From Panulirus ornatus (lineage: Eukaryota; Arthropoda; Malacostraca; Decapoda; Palinuridae): a DNA stretch of 64,000 nucleotides. Made by a program: the position numbers and the translations under genes. The stretch spans positions 18,009,502 to 18,073,501 of the forward strand of contig NC_092226.1 of NCBI RefSeq assembly GCF_036320965.1, given 5' to 3'. The notes under the pieces are model-generated. The model was not told where the DNA came from. It saw only the letters and a program-made list of their open reading frames with translations, and searched no databases. Below, piece by piece: positions 1-13,406 of the stretch (position 1 is its first letter; each line of letters starts with the position of its first letter).

Positions 1-1572
<1,572 letters not shown>

Positions 1573-2146
1573 TAGAGGCTGCAGGAAGTTGTGTTCCGTC
1601 CCATGAGTGGCAGAGCGCGTCGTTCTGGTTCCTTACGTTTCACCTCTGTGGCCCAGATCCTAGTTTTCCCTTCCCACGGCGACACCCCGGCCCACGGGGT
1701 GATGTCCTGGAGCCTCACACCAGTCCCCCAAGACACCCCAGACCATATGGATTGAGGAGTCATGAAACCCTTACCCAAAGCCCCTCGACACTGTAACCAT
1801 GAGAGGGTCAAGAGTGTGGGTCAGGCAGGGGCTACGCCTGCGTCGTAGCTCATAGAACAATGAATTTTCCTGTGGTAGATGTTCCTCACCATCGACCTCT
1901 CTGGTTCTGGTCTGTGGAGCGTAGTGAGGGCGTGTAGCCGCGGGTGTCCGCAGGTGGCGTGCGGTATACTCATGACAGGCTCCACGCCTTCACCAGGAGA
2001 CCTTGCGACTTCTTCAGTGTGAGCGTGTACGTACATACGAGTCAACCACAGACGTTCTAGGAACATATGGTCGAAGTGTCCTTTGTCTCACAGTTGACGT
2101 CTTGACATACACAGTCAGATCCTGTACTTACAGGCAGTTCACAACT

Positions 2147-2148
<2 letters not shown>
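1573..2148. other. unclassified sequence
   Basis: Nothing recognisable was seen on either strand. It lies between two microsatellites. Confidence 0.4.

Positions 2149-2183
<35 letters not shown>
2149..2183. repeat. (AC)n microsatellite
   Basis: An uninterrupted AC run of about 17 units. Confidence 0.97.
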
Positions 2184-2185
<2 letters not shown>

Positions 2186-2361
2186 GGGCACCTGCAGGAG
2201 TAAACTTCTTAGTTACGTAAAGTAACCAAGTGTCGTCATCATGAACACGATCCTCCAGGGGATGACGGTCTGTCACCTGATGACCAGTTTATAGGCTCCC
2301 ACACAGACATAAGAGGTAGACGACATATGTATTATGATCTATAAGCAGAAATTGGTAATGA

Positions 2362-3972
2362 ACGAGATTCTATCATGGCTGGAGATTCTAACATACCGGT
2401 ATGTGAATGGGGTGAATGCCATTCCCGTAGCCCCAGGCGCGGTGGACTCTGCCTAAATGTGCTGGATGCTGACCTAATCCAATCAGGCGAGAAATTACTC
2501 GCGACGACAATATGATACGTTTAGTTCCATTTAAAGTGAGGATCTCGCTAGAAATGTTTGATGTTGCAGAGAAGTTTGGTATAAGTGATCACCGACGAAT
2601 TACTTTTGAGGTCGCCTTCAACACTGTGTGTATTGTTGGTCGATATGACACTTGCGAAAAAAAATGCCCGAGTTTAAGCTTGCAGATTATATTGACCTTC
2701 ACATTGCTCTTTATAGGCAAATCTGAGGTAATATGGTCAATGTAAATTATATATACGTAGCTTGAAAAAGCTTCAGTAAAACTTTCAAAGCAGCAGCAGA
2801 GGGAACATACGTGCCAGAGCGTAGTAGCCGATCCATATCTAAAACGAAGCCAAGATGATGGAACGGGGAAGTATAAAAGTGTCTGTTGTCTAAGAAAGTA
2901 GCAGATAAGAAACTCTGAGAATCCAAAAGCCAACATGATAGAGTAAGTGGTGTAAATTTACGTAGAGGCGGTAAGGGAGTTGTACCACAAAGTAAACGTT
3001 AACATGAAGCGTATATTGATTACAGAAAACGATGACTTGGTTCCAGACAGCGAAACCATGGCCAAAATAATTAGATGATTATTTGCATCTGTATTTACGA
3101 TAGAAGACACAACCCATTTCCCCGAATCTAGAATCCATTGGTAAGAGAGGGGAAACGTTCTTCAACAAATTAACATTAAGCTGAAGACATACTTTCAGCA
3201 ATAAATGAAATGACAATACACAAAACATCAGGCCATGATGGTAAGTTTAATCCAAGAACAATGAAAGAGGCGAAATATGATAGAGTTAATCCCTTGATTG
3301 CATTTCTCAATGTCACTTGCTTCAGGAAAAGTTCCAGACGAATATTAGAAGTTTGCCAGTGTTACCGATAATCGCAAAAGGTAATAAGCCACTGCTCGAA
3401 ATCATCGTCCTATTAGCTTAACGTCTGTGGCTGGAAAACGTATGGAAACCATCAATCGACATGGAATTGTCGACTGTTTGGAGGATCATCTGTTGATAGA
3501 CGATTCTCCGCCTGGGGTTGTACTTGACTAGGTAGGAAATTGGTTGAGTGACCGTAAACAAAGAGTTGTGATTAGTTGGTCAAGCCTTAAGATGATCAGA
3601 CGTAACGAGTGGAGTGCCACAAGGATCAGTCTTGGGACCAATTCTCTTTCTCATGTATATTAATGGGCTGCATTGCAAGATATCAAAATTCACTGATGAT
3701 ACAAATCTAGGAAATAAATCTTCTAGCGAATTTAAACGTCTACAACTTCAAACTGACATAAACAAACTGATGAACTGGCGTCATAAACTGCAGATGAATT
3801 TAGATATGATAAGTGCAAAGTTGTGCCTATTCGGCAGTGAAGACGAAAAGGCAAGCTGCAGTATGAATTCTGCTGGACGGCAGAAGGTAGATGAAGAAAA
3901 GGACTCAGGCCTAGTTATCTCTGGTGACCTAGTCACAGAGGCACAGTGGCAGTTTGTAGGTTATTCTGTCTG
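2362..3972 (+). mobile_element. CR1/L2-like LINE relic (endonuclease and reverse transcriptase)
   Basis: This is a decayed non-LTR retrotransposon, once encoding an apurinic-like endonuclease and a reverse transcriptase. The endonuclease is recognised from MAGDSNIPVCEWGE (from 2375), which fits the family GDFN-P--W motif, and from GISDHRRITFEV, whose SDH box lies at 2584-2592. The two are in different frames. Further on come a KTSGHDG block near 3220, an NHRPISLTSVAGKRMET-like block near 3400, WLSDRKQRVVIS near 3540 and GVPQGSVLGPILFLMYING from 3611. The catalytic box reads FTDD at 3689-3700, and the DEEKDSGLVISGDL block ends the element. Stops and frameshifts separate the blocks, so it cannot be functional. 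Placement in CR1/L2 rests on the EKD-G and F-DD blocks; another Jockey-superclade group is possible. Confidence 0.88.
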
Positions 3973-4092
3973 AATTATTTGTTTGCCTTCTGATTCTGAA
4001 TTACTTGTTTGCCTTCTGACTCTGAATCATCTCTTTGCCTGCCTCTGAATTATCTGTTTGTTTGCCTTCTGACTGAATTATCTGTTTGCCCT
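3969..4092. repeat. degenerate 26-bp minisatellite, about 5 copies
   Basis: TCTGAATTA recurs at 3969, 3995, 4021 and about 4044, each followed by a TTTGCCT stretch. Spacing is 26, 26 and 23 bases. It starts exactly where the LINE relic ends. Confidence 0.85.
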
Positions 4093-4202
4093 TCTAACTA
4101 TTACTACACTTATCTGCGAGTTTCTGATATGCTCTACTGTCACGAGCAGGCAAGAAAGGACCCACTGGCCGGCTGCTGTTGGAGTTCCTTTATAATCCTT
4201 TG

Positions 4203-5458
4203 TATCACGTGATGACCGTTCACCACGTGCTGACGGTCCACCACGTGATAACCGTCCACCACATGATGACCGTCCACCACGTGATGACCGTCCACCACGT
4301 GATGACCGTACACCACGTGATGAGGGTCCACCACCACGTGATGACCGTCCACCACGTGATGACTGTCCACCACCACGTGATGACCGTCCACCACGTGATG
4401 ATCGTCCACCACCACGTGATGACCGTCCACCACGTGCTGACGGTCCACCACGTTATAGCCATCCACCACATGATTACCGTCCACCACGTGCTGACCGTCC
4501 ACCACGTGATGACCGTCCACCACCACGTGATGACCGTCCACCACCACGTGATGACCGTCCACCACCACGTGATGACCGTCCACCACGTGATGACCGTCCA
4601 CCACGTGCTGACGGTCCATCACGTGATTGAAGATCCACCACGTGATGACGGTCCACCACGTGATGACCGTCCACCACGTAATAACCGTCCATCACGTAAT
4701 GACCGTACACCACGTGATGAGGTTCCACCACCACGTGATAACCGTCCACCACGTGATGACCGTCCACCACCACGTGATGACCGTCCACCACCACGTGATG
4801 ACCGTCCACCACGTAATAACCGTCCATCACGTAATGACCGTACACCACGTGATGAGGTTCCACCACCACGTGATAACCGTCCATCACGTGATGACCGTCC
4901 ACCACCACGTGATGACCGTCCACCACCACGTGATGACCGTCCACCACGTGATGACCGTCCACCACGTGCTGACGGTCCATCACGTGATTGAAGATCCACC
5001 ACGTGATGACGGTCCACCACGTGATGACGGTCCACCACGTGATGACCGTCCATCACGTAATGACCGTACACCACGTGATGAGGTTCCACCACCACGTGAT
5101 AACCGTCCACCACGTGATGACCGTCCACCACCACGTGATGACCGTCCACCACCACGTGATGCCCGTCCACCACCACGTGATGACCGTCCACCACCACGTG
5201 ATGACCGTCCACCACCACGTGATGACCGTCCACCACCACGTGATGACCGTCCACCACCACGTGATGACCGTCCACCACCACGTGATGACCGTCCACCACC
5301 ACGTGATGACCGTCCACCACCACGTGATGACCGTCCAACACCACGTGCTGACCGTCCACCACGTGATGACCGTTCACCACCACGTGATGACCGTCCACCA
5401 CCACGTGATGACCGTCCACCACCACGTGATGACGGTCCACCACCACGTGATGACAGTA
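4203..5458. repeat. CACGTG-rich 18/21-bp minisatellite, about 60 units
   Basis: Units are CCACCACGTGATGACCGT (18 bp), or the same with an extra CAC (21 bp). Almost every unit carries the perfect palindrome CACGTG, the core bHLH E-box; a minority read CACGTA or CACATG. Both unit lengths are multiples of three, so frames of up to about 300 codons stay open on both strands (repeats such as PPRDDR or HHVMTV). I treat these as artefacts. A landmark reading GTGATTGAAGATCC occurs near 4624 and again 361 bases later, which shows a higher-order duplication. Variants cluster toward the left end, while 5160-5330 is nearly uniform 21-bp units. Confidence 0.95.
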
Positions 5459-5637
5459 CACGGTCATTACAGGCAAGATACCGCTACTCCAGCGATGTTG
5501 GAGGCGTCGGTTGGGCCCACCAATGTACGTACGTTTTATGAATCATAAAAGCAAACTATGATGTACACTAATGATAGATAACTCCTGCCAGATGTGTCTC
5601 TATCTATCTACCCGTCCATCTGTTATCATTATCTTGG

Positions 5638-6220
5638 TCCTCACCTTCCCTGGGGTGAGCTAGGTACATACAGTCATAGTGCACCTTCTCTGGGGTTAGC
5701 TGGGTACATACAGTCATAATACACCGTCCCTGGGGTGAGCTGAGTACATACAGTCATAATGCACCTTCTCTGGGGTGAGCTGGGTACATACAGCCATAAT
5801 GCACCTTCCCTGGGGTGAGCTGGGTACATACAGTCATAATGCACCTTCTCTGGGGCGAGCTGGGTACATACAGTCATAATGCACCTTCTCTGGGGTGAGC
5901 TGGGTACATACAGTCATAATGCACCTTCTCTGGGGTGAGCCGGGTACATACAGTCATAATGCACCTTCCCTGGGGTGAGCTGGGTACATACAGTCATAAT
6001 GCACCTTCCCTGGGGTGAGCTGGGTACATACAGCCATAGTGCACCTTCTCTGGGGTGAGCTGGGTACATACAGTCATAATGCACCTTCTCTGGGGCGAGC
6101 TGGGTACATACAGTCATAATGCACCTTCTCTGGGGTGAGCTGGGTACATACAGTCATAATACACCTTCTCTGGGGTGAGCCGGGTACATACAGCAATAAT
6201 ACACCTTCTCTGGGGTGAGT
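5638..6220. repeat. 40-bp minisatellite, about 14.5 copies
   Basis: The unit contains GCACCTTCTC, TGGGGTGAGC, TGGGTACATA and CAGTCATAAT in that order, exactly 40 bases. Variant blocks recur at 240 bases: the TGGGGCGAGC variant is at about 5851 and 6091. This indicates a six-unit higher-order repeat. Minus-strand frames through it (DCMYPAHPREGAL-like) are array artefacts. Confidence 0.96.
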
Positions 6221-6484
6221 TGTGTCTTGAGCCACGTATTATAACTTGAAATCGAAATCGTTCCTTTGCATCAAGTCTCAGTATTGAGTCTCCTGTCCCA
6301 CTGGCCAAGACGCCTTGGTACTGCTACTTTCAAACTGTCTCTCTGTCACCTCAAAGCTGTGTCAATCTTTGCTGTATCGAACGAAAATACAGAAGACAGA
6401 ATCAAGTACGAGGGAGATCTGTTTTGTCTTGCTGGACCAACCATCAACTTGGTGGGGTTCCCTCCGCTCCTGTAGCTGTGGCAG

Positions 6485-6870
6485 TGAGTACTGGCAGGCT
6501 GGACCATTTGGTAGGGACGTCAGGGACTGGTGGACCGGAGGACGTCACAGCGGGACCCCAGGCAGGCTGGACCACTTGGTAGGGACATCAGGGACTGGTG
6601 GACCGGAGGACGTCACAGCGGGACTCCAGGCTGCTGGACCACTTGGTAGGGACATCAGGGACTGGTGGACCGGAGGACGTCACAGCGGGACTCCAGGCAG
6701 GATGGACCACTTGGTAGGGACATCAGGGACTGGTGGAACGGAGGACGTCACAGCGGGACCCCAGGCTGCTGGACCACTTGGTAGGAACGTCAGGGACTGG
6801 TGGACCGGAGGACGTCACAGCGGGACCCCAGGCAGGCTGGACCACTTGGTAGGGACGCCAGGGACCGGCC
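6485..6870. repeat. 67/68-bp minisatellite, about 5.7 copies
   Basis: GGACCACTTGG-type starts lie at 6501, 6569, 6636, 6704, 6771 and 6839, giving alternating spacings of 68 and 67. Two unit types alternate, one with GGCAGGCTGG and the other with GGCTGCTGG. Each unit contains GACGTCAC, a CRE-like octamer in one orientation. Confidence 0.95.
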
Positions 6871-7675
6871 GCCATACATCACACTGTGGGGGGAGGGAGG
6901 GAGGGTGGGGGGGGAGGCGTAACCCAACCCCAACTCCATCACAAGACAGGCTAGCATTACCCATCGTAACTTGTCTGTAAAAAGGAGTTCTATGAGCCTC
7001 GTTCTCACCGCAGGGGCTAATGGCAGAGTGACACCAGCTGCTGTGGCCGCACTCCCACCTCCTCGGCTGTAATTGCAACTCGGATCTGCGGGGCGTCTGG
7101 CAGCATCCAACGCGACTGGCCACAAAGCTCGCCTCACTACCGTCATATTGGCGTCTCCCTCCACAATTACCGTCAACACCTGCCTGCGTCAGCCCGGCTC
7201 CTCCAAGACGAAACTCTCGTCCGCAGGAGAGGCATTGCTCCGAGATATTCAAGAGAACGGCGAGATTGTGTGAACACCATCCCAGATTGCTGTATAGCGT
7301 TCTGCCTCGCCACGGTAGTCGTGAGGGAAACTTCGCTGGGAGACAGTGAGCGAGGCGTGTCATCATTGTCATTCCTTGCGGATTTCCAGAGGAATCGTGG
7401 GAGCCCCAGTGATGGTGGGGGGCGTCAGCGGCACCGTGTGAGCCCCAACATTGATGTAGGAAGGGTGGTGTTGGTGGACGCTTGGCTGCGCCTCTCCACC
7501 ACCTGCTTATCCAACATATTCGTCGTGCGTGCTGGGGAGAAGCGAGGGAGCAGAGGAGGCTGAAGGGTCGAGTCAACACAGTGCTGGAAACAGTTGGTCA
7601 TTTGCGGGGTATTACTGGAAGCAGGGAGCCGAGGAGGGAGAAGCAGAAGCTAGGCGGAACAGAGACAAGAATATG

Positions 7676-7680
<5 letters not shown>
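6871..7680. other. unclassified sequence with a G-rich start
   Basis: Positions 6888-6918 are almost pure G with single A or T interruptions, which could fold as a G-quadruplex. The rest shows no motif I recognise. The 254-codon minus-strand frame reaching into it spans the neighbouring array and has no family resemblance. Confidence 0.45.

Positions 7681-7749
<69 letters not shown>
7681..7749. repeat. (AG)n microsatellite
   Basis: An uninterrupted AG run of about 34 units. Confidence 0.98.
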
Positions 7750-7752
<3 letters not shown>

Positions 7753-8090
7753 CGTGGAACAGAGACAAGTGGGTGAACAAGGTGGAGAGAGACAGAGACA
7801 AGTGGGTGAACTAGGTGGAGGTGGTGAGGGACAGACAGGTGGGTGAACTAGGTGGAGGTGGTGAGAGACAGAGACAAGTGGGTGAACTAGGTGGAGGTGG
7901 TGAGGGACAGACAGGTGGGTGAACTAGGTGGAGGTGGTGAGGGACAGACAGGTGGGTGAACCAGGTGGCGGTGGTGAGGAACAGAGACAGGTGGGTGAAC
8001 TGGGTGGCGGTGGTGAGGAACAGAGATAGGTGGGTGAATTGGGTGGCGGTGGTGAGGCACAGAAGCAGGTGGGTGAAGTAGGTGGAGGTG
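7750..8090. repeat. 37-40-bp minisatellite, about 9 copies
   Basis: The repeated core GTGGGTGAACTAGGTGGAGG is followed by TGGTGAGGGACAGACAG. Late copies change CTAGGTGGAGG to CTGGGTGGCGG. The array starts directly at the end of the AG run. Confidence 0.92.
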
Positions 8091-8348
8091 GTGTGCGATG
8101 CAACAGCAGGAGCGGAGGAGTTACGGTCCTTGGAGAAACTCTGATGCGCCTGAGAGGTTAGAGAGGTCGGTCCCGGGGTGTAGCGCTCTGAGGAAAGATT
8201 ATCTCTGACAGAAGCAAGACGAGAGAGAGGGACGGGTGCGGGACAGAGGTGAGGTGTGGGGGTGTGTGGAGGGAGGCGCGGGAGACAGGAAGACGGAAGG
8301 TGAAAGAACATGATCAGTAGACAAACGCAGAGATAAAAGCAGAGAAAG

Positions 8349-8465
<117 letters not shown>

Positions 8466-8535
8466 CGAACAGTAAAGTGAATTGGACTGAACAAATAATT
8501 CCCCTTTGTCTGTCTCTCATTGACTCGTGCCATCT

Positions 8536-9365
8536 TTCCTGCTGACCTCACTCATGTACTTCGTCGATAACTTCCTTTTTTTTTTTTGGTGCATTCCAAA
8601 ATATTACGGCAGACCTGACCACTGTCTTTGCTTTACTGAGGCGGGTTTATATTGCTCTTTATGCCCGCAACTTGCTCCTGCCAAGCGTACATTATCATGT
8701 ATCTTTCTCTTCGTTTTTCAAGGCTGTGAAAGCAATTGTTCTTCGTTCATCCCCCCATGATAGTTCATACGTTCCATTCCTCCCACTTTCCTCAATATAT
8801 GTTCTTGAGTTCTCTCGAGTTTTGTGTATATCCTCCCGTTCAGTTGGTGAACACAAGACAGAACGGTGTTTAATTTATCATCTCATGTATACAATGAAGG
8901 TTTTCATCTTTAGCTTTCTGTCTCTTCTTTTAGTAATTCGCATTATCATACCACTCAATACTTGGCCTCGATGCTCGGGTCTTATTCACCTGCTGTTTGA
9001 ATTCTAGTTTCTCATTTATGATCGTTTCTGTATCTTGGACGTTCGTACAGTTTTACGTTCCGTCTCTTTCCCTGCTAAGCTTTGGTAAGATGTCTTATAA
9101 TACCGTCAATTCTATCACATAACCTTACTCAAAATTCGTTCAGCTCCTTTAAGTTCACTTCTGGCCATTGATAGATTATAACTCAATATTCTCGTAACTC
9201 GTTTGGGTCATCTGACATCATCGGTTTCGCTCACTCTGACGTCATCAGTAAAGCAGCTGTATCATTTATCATATACCTTCTTTAACGGCCGTGTCGAGGT
9301 CTGATACCATTATTATAAATAGACTTGAGGTGAGCCATGTTCCCTTTGTGGTGCTCCAGTAAGAC
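8536..9365 (-). mobile_element. antisense LINE reverse-transcriptase relic
   Basis: Read on the minus strand, several RT blocks appear in the correct order but in shifted frames. The first is LTGAPQ near 9330, from the SGVPQG motif. It is followed by SLFIIMVSDLD near 9305. CFTDDVRVS near 9250 is an F-DD catalytic box with Ala replaced by Thr. A thumb-like ILRKVGGMERMNYH lies near 8780, and LEKRRERYMIMYAWQ near 8715 precedes AGIKSNI near 8655. This last block resembles the RRERY-I-Y-WK end of invertebrate CR1-group RTs. The copy has multiple stops and is dead. The plus-strand open frames of 77 and 111 codons over this stretch are its complement, not genes. Confidence 0.75.
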
Positions 9366-9391
9366 CAGCACCACCTGACCTGCCTGCTACC

Positions 9392-9424
<33 letters not shown>

Positions 9425-9437
9425 ATTAGTTAGTTGA
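9392..9437. repeat. (GTTA)n tetranucleotide repeat
   Basis: About ten GTTA units with one GTTAATTA interruption. Confidence 0.95.
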
Positions 9438-9517
9438 TTAGAACTTGTTAGAAACTTTTTTTTGGGCAGAATCGAGGAAAAGCAGTGTCCACTCTCTCTC
9501 TCTCCTAGCATTAACTT

Positions 9518-9520
<3 letters not shown>

Positions 9521-9581
<61 letters not shown>
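9521..9581. repeat. (GA)n microsatellite
   Basis: An uninterrupted run of about 30 GA units. A short CT stretch lies about 25 bases upstream. Confidence 0.97.
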
Positions 9582-9583
<2 letters not shown>

Positions 9584-9631
9584 GTGATGAAGCTGACACG
9601 AGCAGTGGCAAGGGTAGGGGGGTAGATAGGG

Positions 9632-10362
9632 ACCCCCACACAGCTGGTAGTGAGGGACCCCACACAGCTGGTAGTGAGGGACCCCACACAGCTGGTAGTG
9701 AGGGACCCCCACACAGCTGGTAGTGAGGGACCCCCACACAGCTGGTAGTGAGGGACCCCCACACAGCTGGTAGTGAGGGACCCCACACAGCTGGCAATGA
9801 GAGACCCTCCACACAGCATATAGTGAGGGACCCTCCATACAGCTGGTAGTGAGGGACCCCCCACACAGCTGGTAATGAGGGACTTCCCACACAGCTGGTA
9901 GTGAGGGATCCCCACACAGCTGGTAATGAGGGACTTCCCACACAGCTGGTAGTGAGGGACCCCCACACAGCTGGTAGTGAGGGACTTCCCACACAGCTGG
10001 CAGTGAGGGATCCTACACACAGCTGGTAATGAGGGACTTCCCACACAGCTGGTAGTGAGGGACCCCCACACAGCTGGTAGTGAGGGACTTCCCACACAGC
10101 TGGCAGTGAGGGATCCTACACACAGCTGGTAATGAGAGACTTCCCACACAGCTGGCAGTGAGGGATCCTCCACACAGCTGGTAATGAGGGACTTCCCACA
10201 CAGCTGGCAGTGAGGGATCCTCCACACAGCTGGTAATGAGAGACCCTCTACACAGCTGGTAATGAGGGACTTTCCACACAGCTGGCAGTGAGGGACCCCT
10301 CCACACAGCTGGTAGCGAAGGACCCTCTACACAGCTGGTAATAAGGGACTCCCCTCACACCC
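9632..10362. repeat. 23-25-bp minisatellite with CAGCTG core, about 30 units
   Basis: The unit is CACACAGCTGGTAGTGAGGG plus AC and a variable number of C. Almost every copy holds CAGCTG, an E-box-type palindrome. Two subtypes (GACTTCCCA and GACCCCCA) interleave in the right half. Frames of about 200 codons stay open on the minus strand purely through repetition. Confidence 0.95.
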
Positions 10363-10557
10363 CCGACACAGCTGTCATGACGGGGGTTCTGAACCTTCCT
10401 GACGGAGCAGCTTCGCCGTGTGGCGACCTCGGTTCGACTGGTCTGGGCCGCCCGAGTACCTGACAGTGTTGCTCAGTCAGTCTCGGCTGGGCAAACCTAC
10501 CAGCTGTGGTGGAGGAGGGAGGCACGCGGCGAGGAACGAGGATGGGCGAGGCTGGCC

Positions 10558-10965
10558 TTAGAGTTTACGAAGGCAGTGGCTTGTTGGAGGTGGATAGAGG
10601 CTTGTAGGTGGTGGTTAGAGGCGTGTAGGAGGTGGTTAGAGGCTTGTAGGAGGTGGGTAAAGGCTTGTAGGAAGTGGGTAGAGGCTTATAGGAGGTGGGT
10701 AGAGGCTTCTAGGAGATGGAGAAAGGCTTGAAGGAGGTGGATAGAGGCTTGGAGGAGGTGGAGAGAGGTTTGTAGGAGAAGGATAGAGATTTGGAGTAGG
10801 TGGAGAGAGGTTTGTAGGAGTTGGAGAGAGGTTTATAAGAGGTTTGTAGGAGGTGGAAGGAAGTATGTAGGAGGTGGGTAGAGGCGTGTAGGAGGTGGGT
10901 AGAAGCTTTCAGGAGGTGGATAGATACTTGTAATTGGTGGAAAGAGGTCTTTATGGAAGTGATTA
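10558..10965. repeat. degenerate 21-bp minisatellite, about 19 units
   Basis: The loose consensus AGGAGGTGGNTAGAGGCTTG repeats about every 21 bases, with growing divergence toward the right. The preceding 190 bases show nothing recognisable. Confidence 0.88.
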
Positions 10966-11125
10966 GAGATGATTGTATAAGAGACGTAGGTACTGGTGCG
11001 TTGGTATCACACGCCAGGGGAGTGTGAGGTACGTGTACGGGTGGAAGGGAACACACAACAAACACATTGACAAGAGGGAAAAAATACCCGTAAATGATGA
11101 CAAAAATGATAGTAAGGGAGGTGTG

Positions 11126-11126
<1 letters not shown>

Positions 11127-11170
<44 letters not shown>

Positions 11171-11171
11171 T

Positions 11172-11205
<34 letters not shown>

Positions 11206-11262
11206 CTGTGTCTGTGTGTGTGTGTGTGTGTGTGTGAGAGTGTGTGTGTGAGTGTGTGTGTG
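11127..11262. repeat. interrupted (GT)n microsatellite
   Basis: Long GT run with TCTGTGTC and GAGTGTGTG interruptions. Such interruptions suggest an older repeat than the uninterrupted CA runs elsewhere. Confidence 0.95.
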
Positions 11263-11505
11263 AGATGGTTGAGGGTGGAGGTGAGGCTGCAGGTAGGTGG
11301 AGTTAGAGATTGTGTGTATCAGTATGGAAGAGTGGTCGTGTGCTGTATGATTACACGAGGCCACTTGTCACTCCGTTGTGTGGAGATGAAACCTGTAAAA
11401 TCTCATTTTCTGGATTACAGAGGAGTACATTTCCCTCACTAAAGCAAGTTGGGAATATGGTAGGGTTGTGACGTGCTGTTCAGATCTTTACTGTCCTCTT
11501 TGTAG

Positions 11506-12285
11506 GTGAAGAACGAGGTGGAGTTTCGAAGGGAGGAGCTAGAGTGGACCAGGTGGAGGGGAACTTTTGTGAGAGAAAGAGGAAAGTGGAGAAAACGTGT
11601 GTTAAGGATTCAGGAAACGAAGATAAGATGTTTCAGAGGAGATTGCTCTGGGAAGTCCTGGCGATATGGTGAACTTGTTGGACTTTGCATTGTCTTGCAG
11701 AATAATGGTAGAATGGCGAGTGTGCGACAGCGATTGTGAGTGAGTAGCCTGAAGTAAAGGTGGGAGGGCGTCAAGGTTGTATGATGGTGTTATGAACGTA
11801 GCTTTGCCTAAGGTGAGGGTGAGGTAGGGTGACTGCAGGCTGGTGTTGAACCCTGGTGGAATAGAATGAAAACTACCACAGGCCCTCCATACTTATTATG
11901 ATTTCCTGTTAACTGACTCGGAGGTGGAGCTGGGAAGAACTAATGCTTTTATAAAGGCAGATTCATCTCCTTCCAAACTCGCAGTTTCGCTCCAACCAAC
12001 TTTCTGAAATCTTCATTCCACCATCCTCTACCCAAGAAAGAACAACGTTCTTGCTTTTTTTCTTTTTGAAGAGACGATGGGCGACGATCGTACTGAAGTA
12101 TTCGTGTTGTCTGGTGAAGGATCACAAGTTGTTCATAAGGTCAGGTATTTAGGAATGATGACCAGTAAGGATGATAGTAGGAGGGGCTGAATGTTGAATC
12201 CGGAGTCACACAACGGGAGAAGACTTACAGCTGCACCGAGAGATCTGGTGAATGAGGAGAATTTAAGAGTAGATTGAGCGAGAAG
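11506..12285 (+). mobile_element. possible degraded LINE fragment
   Basis: Two weak resemblances lie in the expected order. Around 11600, KRVLRIQETKIR resembles the QETK block of LINE endonucleases. Around 12090-12200, TEVFVLSGEG, then VHKVRYLGMMTSKDDSRR resembles the F-YLG---S-DG segment after the RT palm of RTE-like elements. The catalytic RT core between them is missing or unrecognisable. This is my reading of short motifs only; a chance match is possible. Confidence 0.35.
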
Positions 12286-12412
12286 TTAGTAGGGGAGAGA
12301 GCTCGCTACATCCGCTGGTCCAGGTCTGGGGATGGGATGTGTGGAGAGGAACAGGGAGGCTGTATTTTTTGTAATGTATCCTCTGTAAATAGGGACCAAA
12401 CTATAGATAAGA

Positions 12413-13318
<906 letters not shown>

Positions 13319-13320
13319 TC

Positions 13321-13322
<2 letters not shown>

Positions 13323-13397
<75 letters not shown>

Positions 13398-13403
13398 ATA
13401 TAT
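13323..13403. repeat. (TA)n microsatellite between two LINE fragments
   Basis: About 35 TA units and a short TATG tail separate the truncated 5' end of the antisense LINE from the next LINE relic. Confidence 0.95.
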
Positions 13404-13406
13404 GAT

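Noticed and set aside
4179..5548. Long plus- and minus-strand open frames (up to 304 codons) as a repetitive secreted or DNA-binding protein
   Set aside because: Units of 18 and 21 bases keep all phases open on both strands. There is no unique N- or C-terminal domain, signal peptide or ATG context, and a 361-base period breaks the phase.
8527..9007. Small secreted protein encoded on the plus strand
   Set aside because: The stretch is the complement of a LINE RT C-terminus recognised on the minus strand.
9392..9437. Interstitial telomere (TTAGG)n
   Set aside because: The unit is the tetranucleotide GTTA, not TTAGG.
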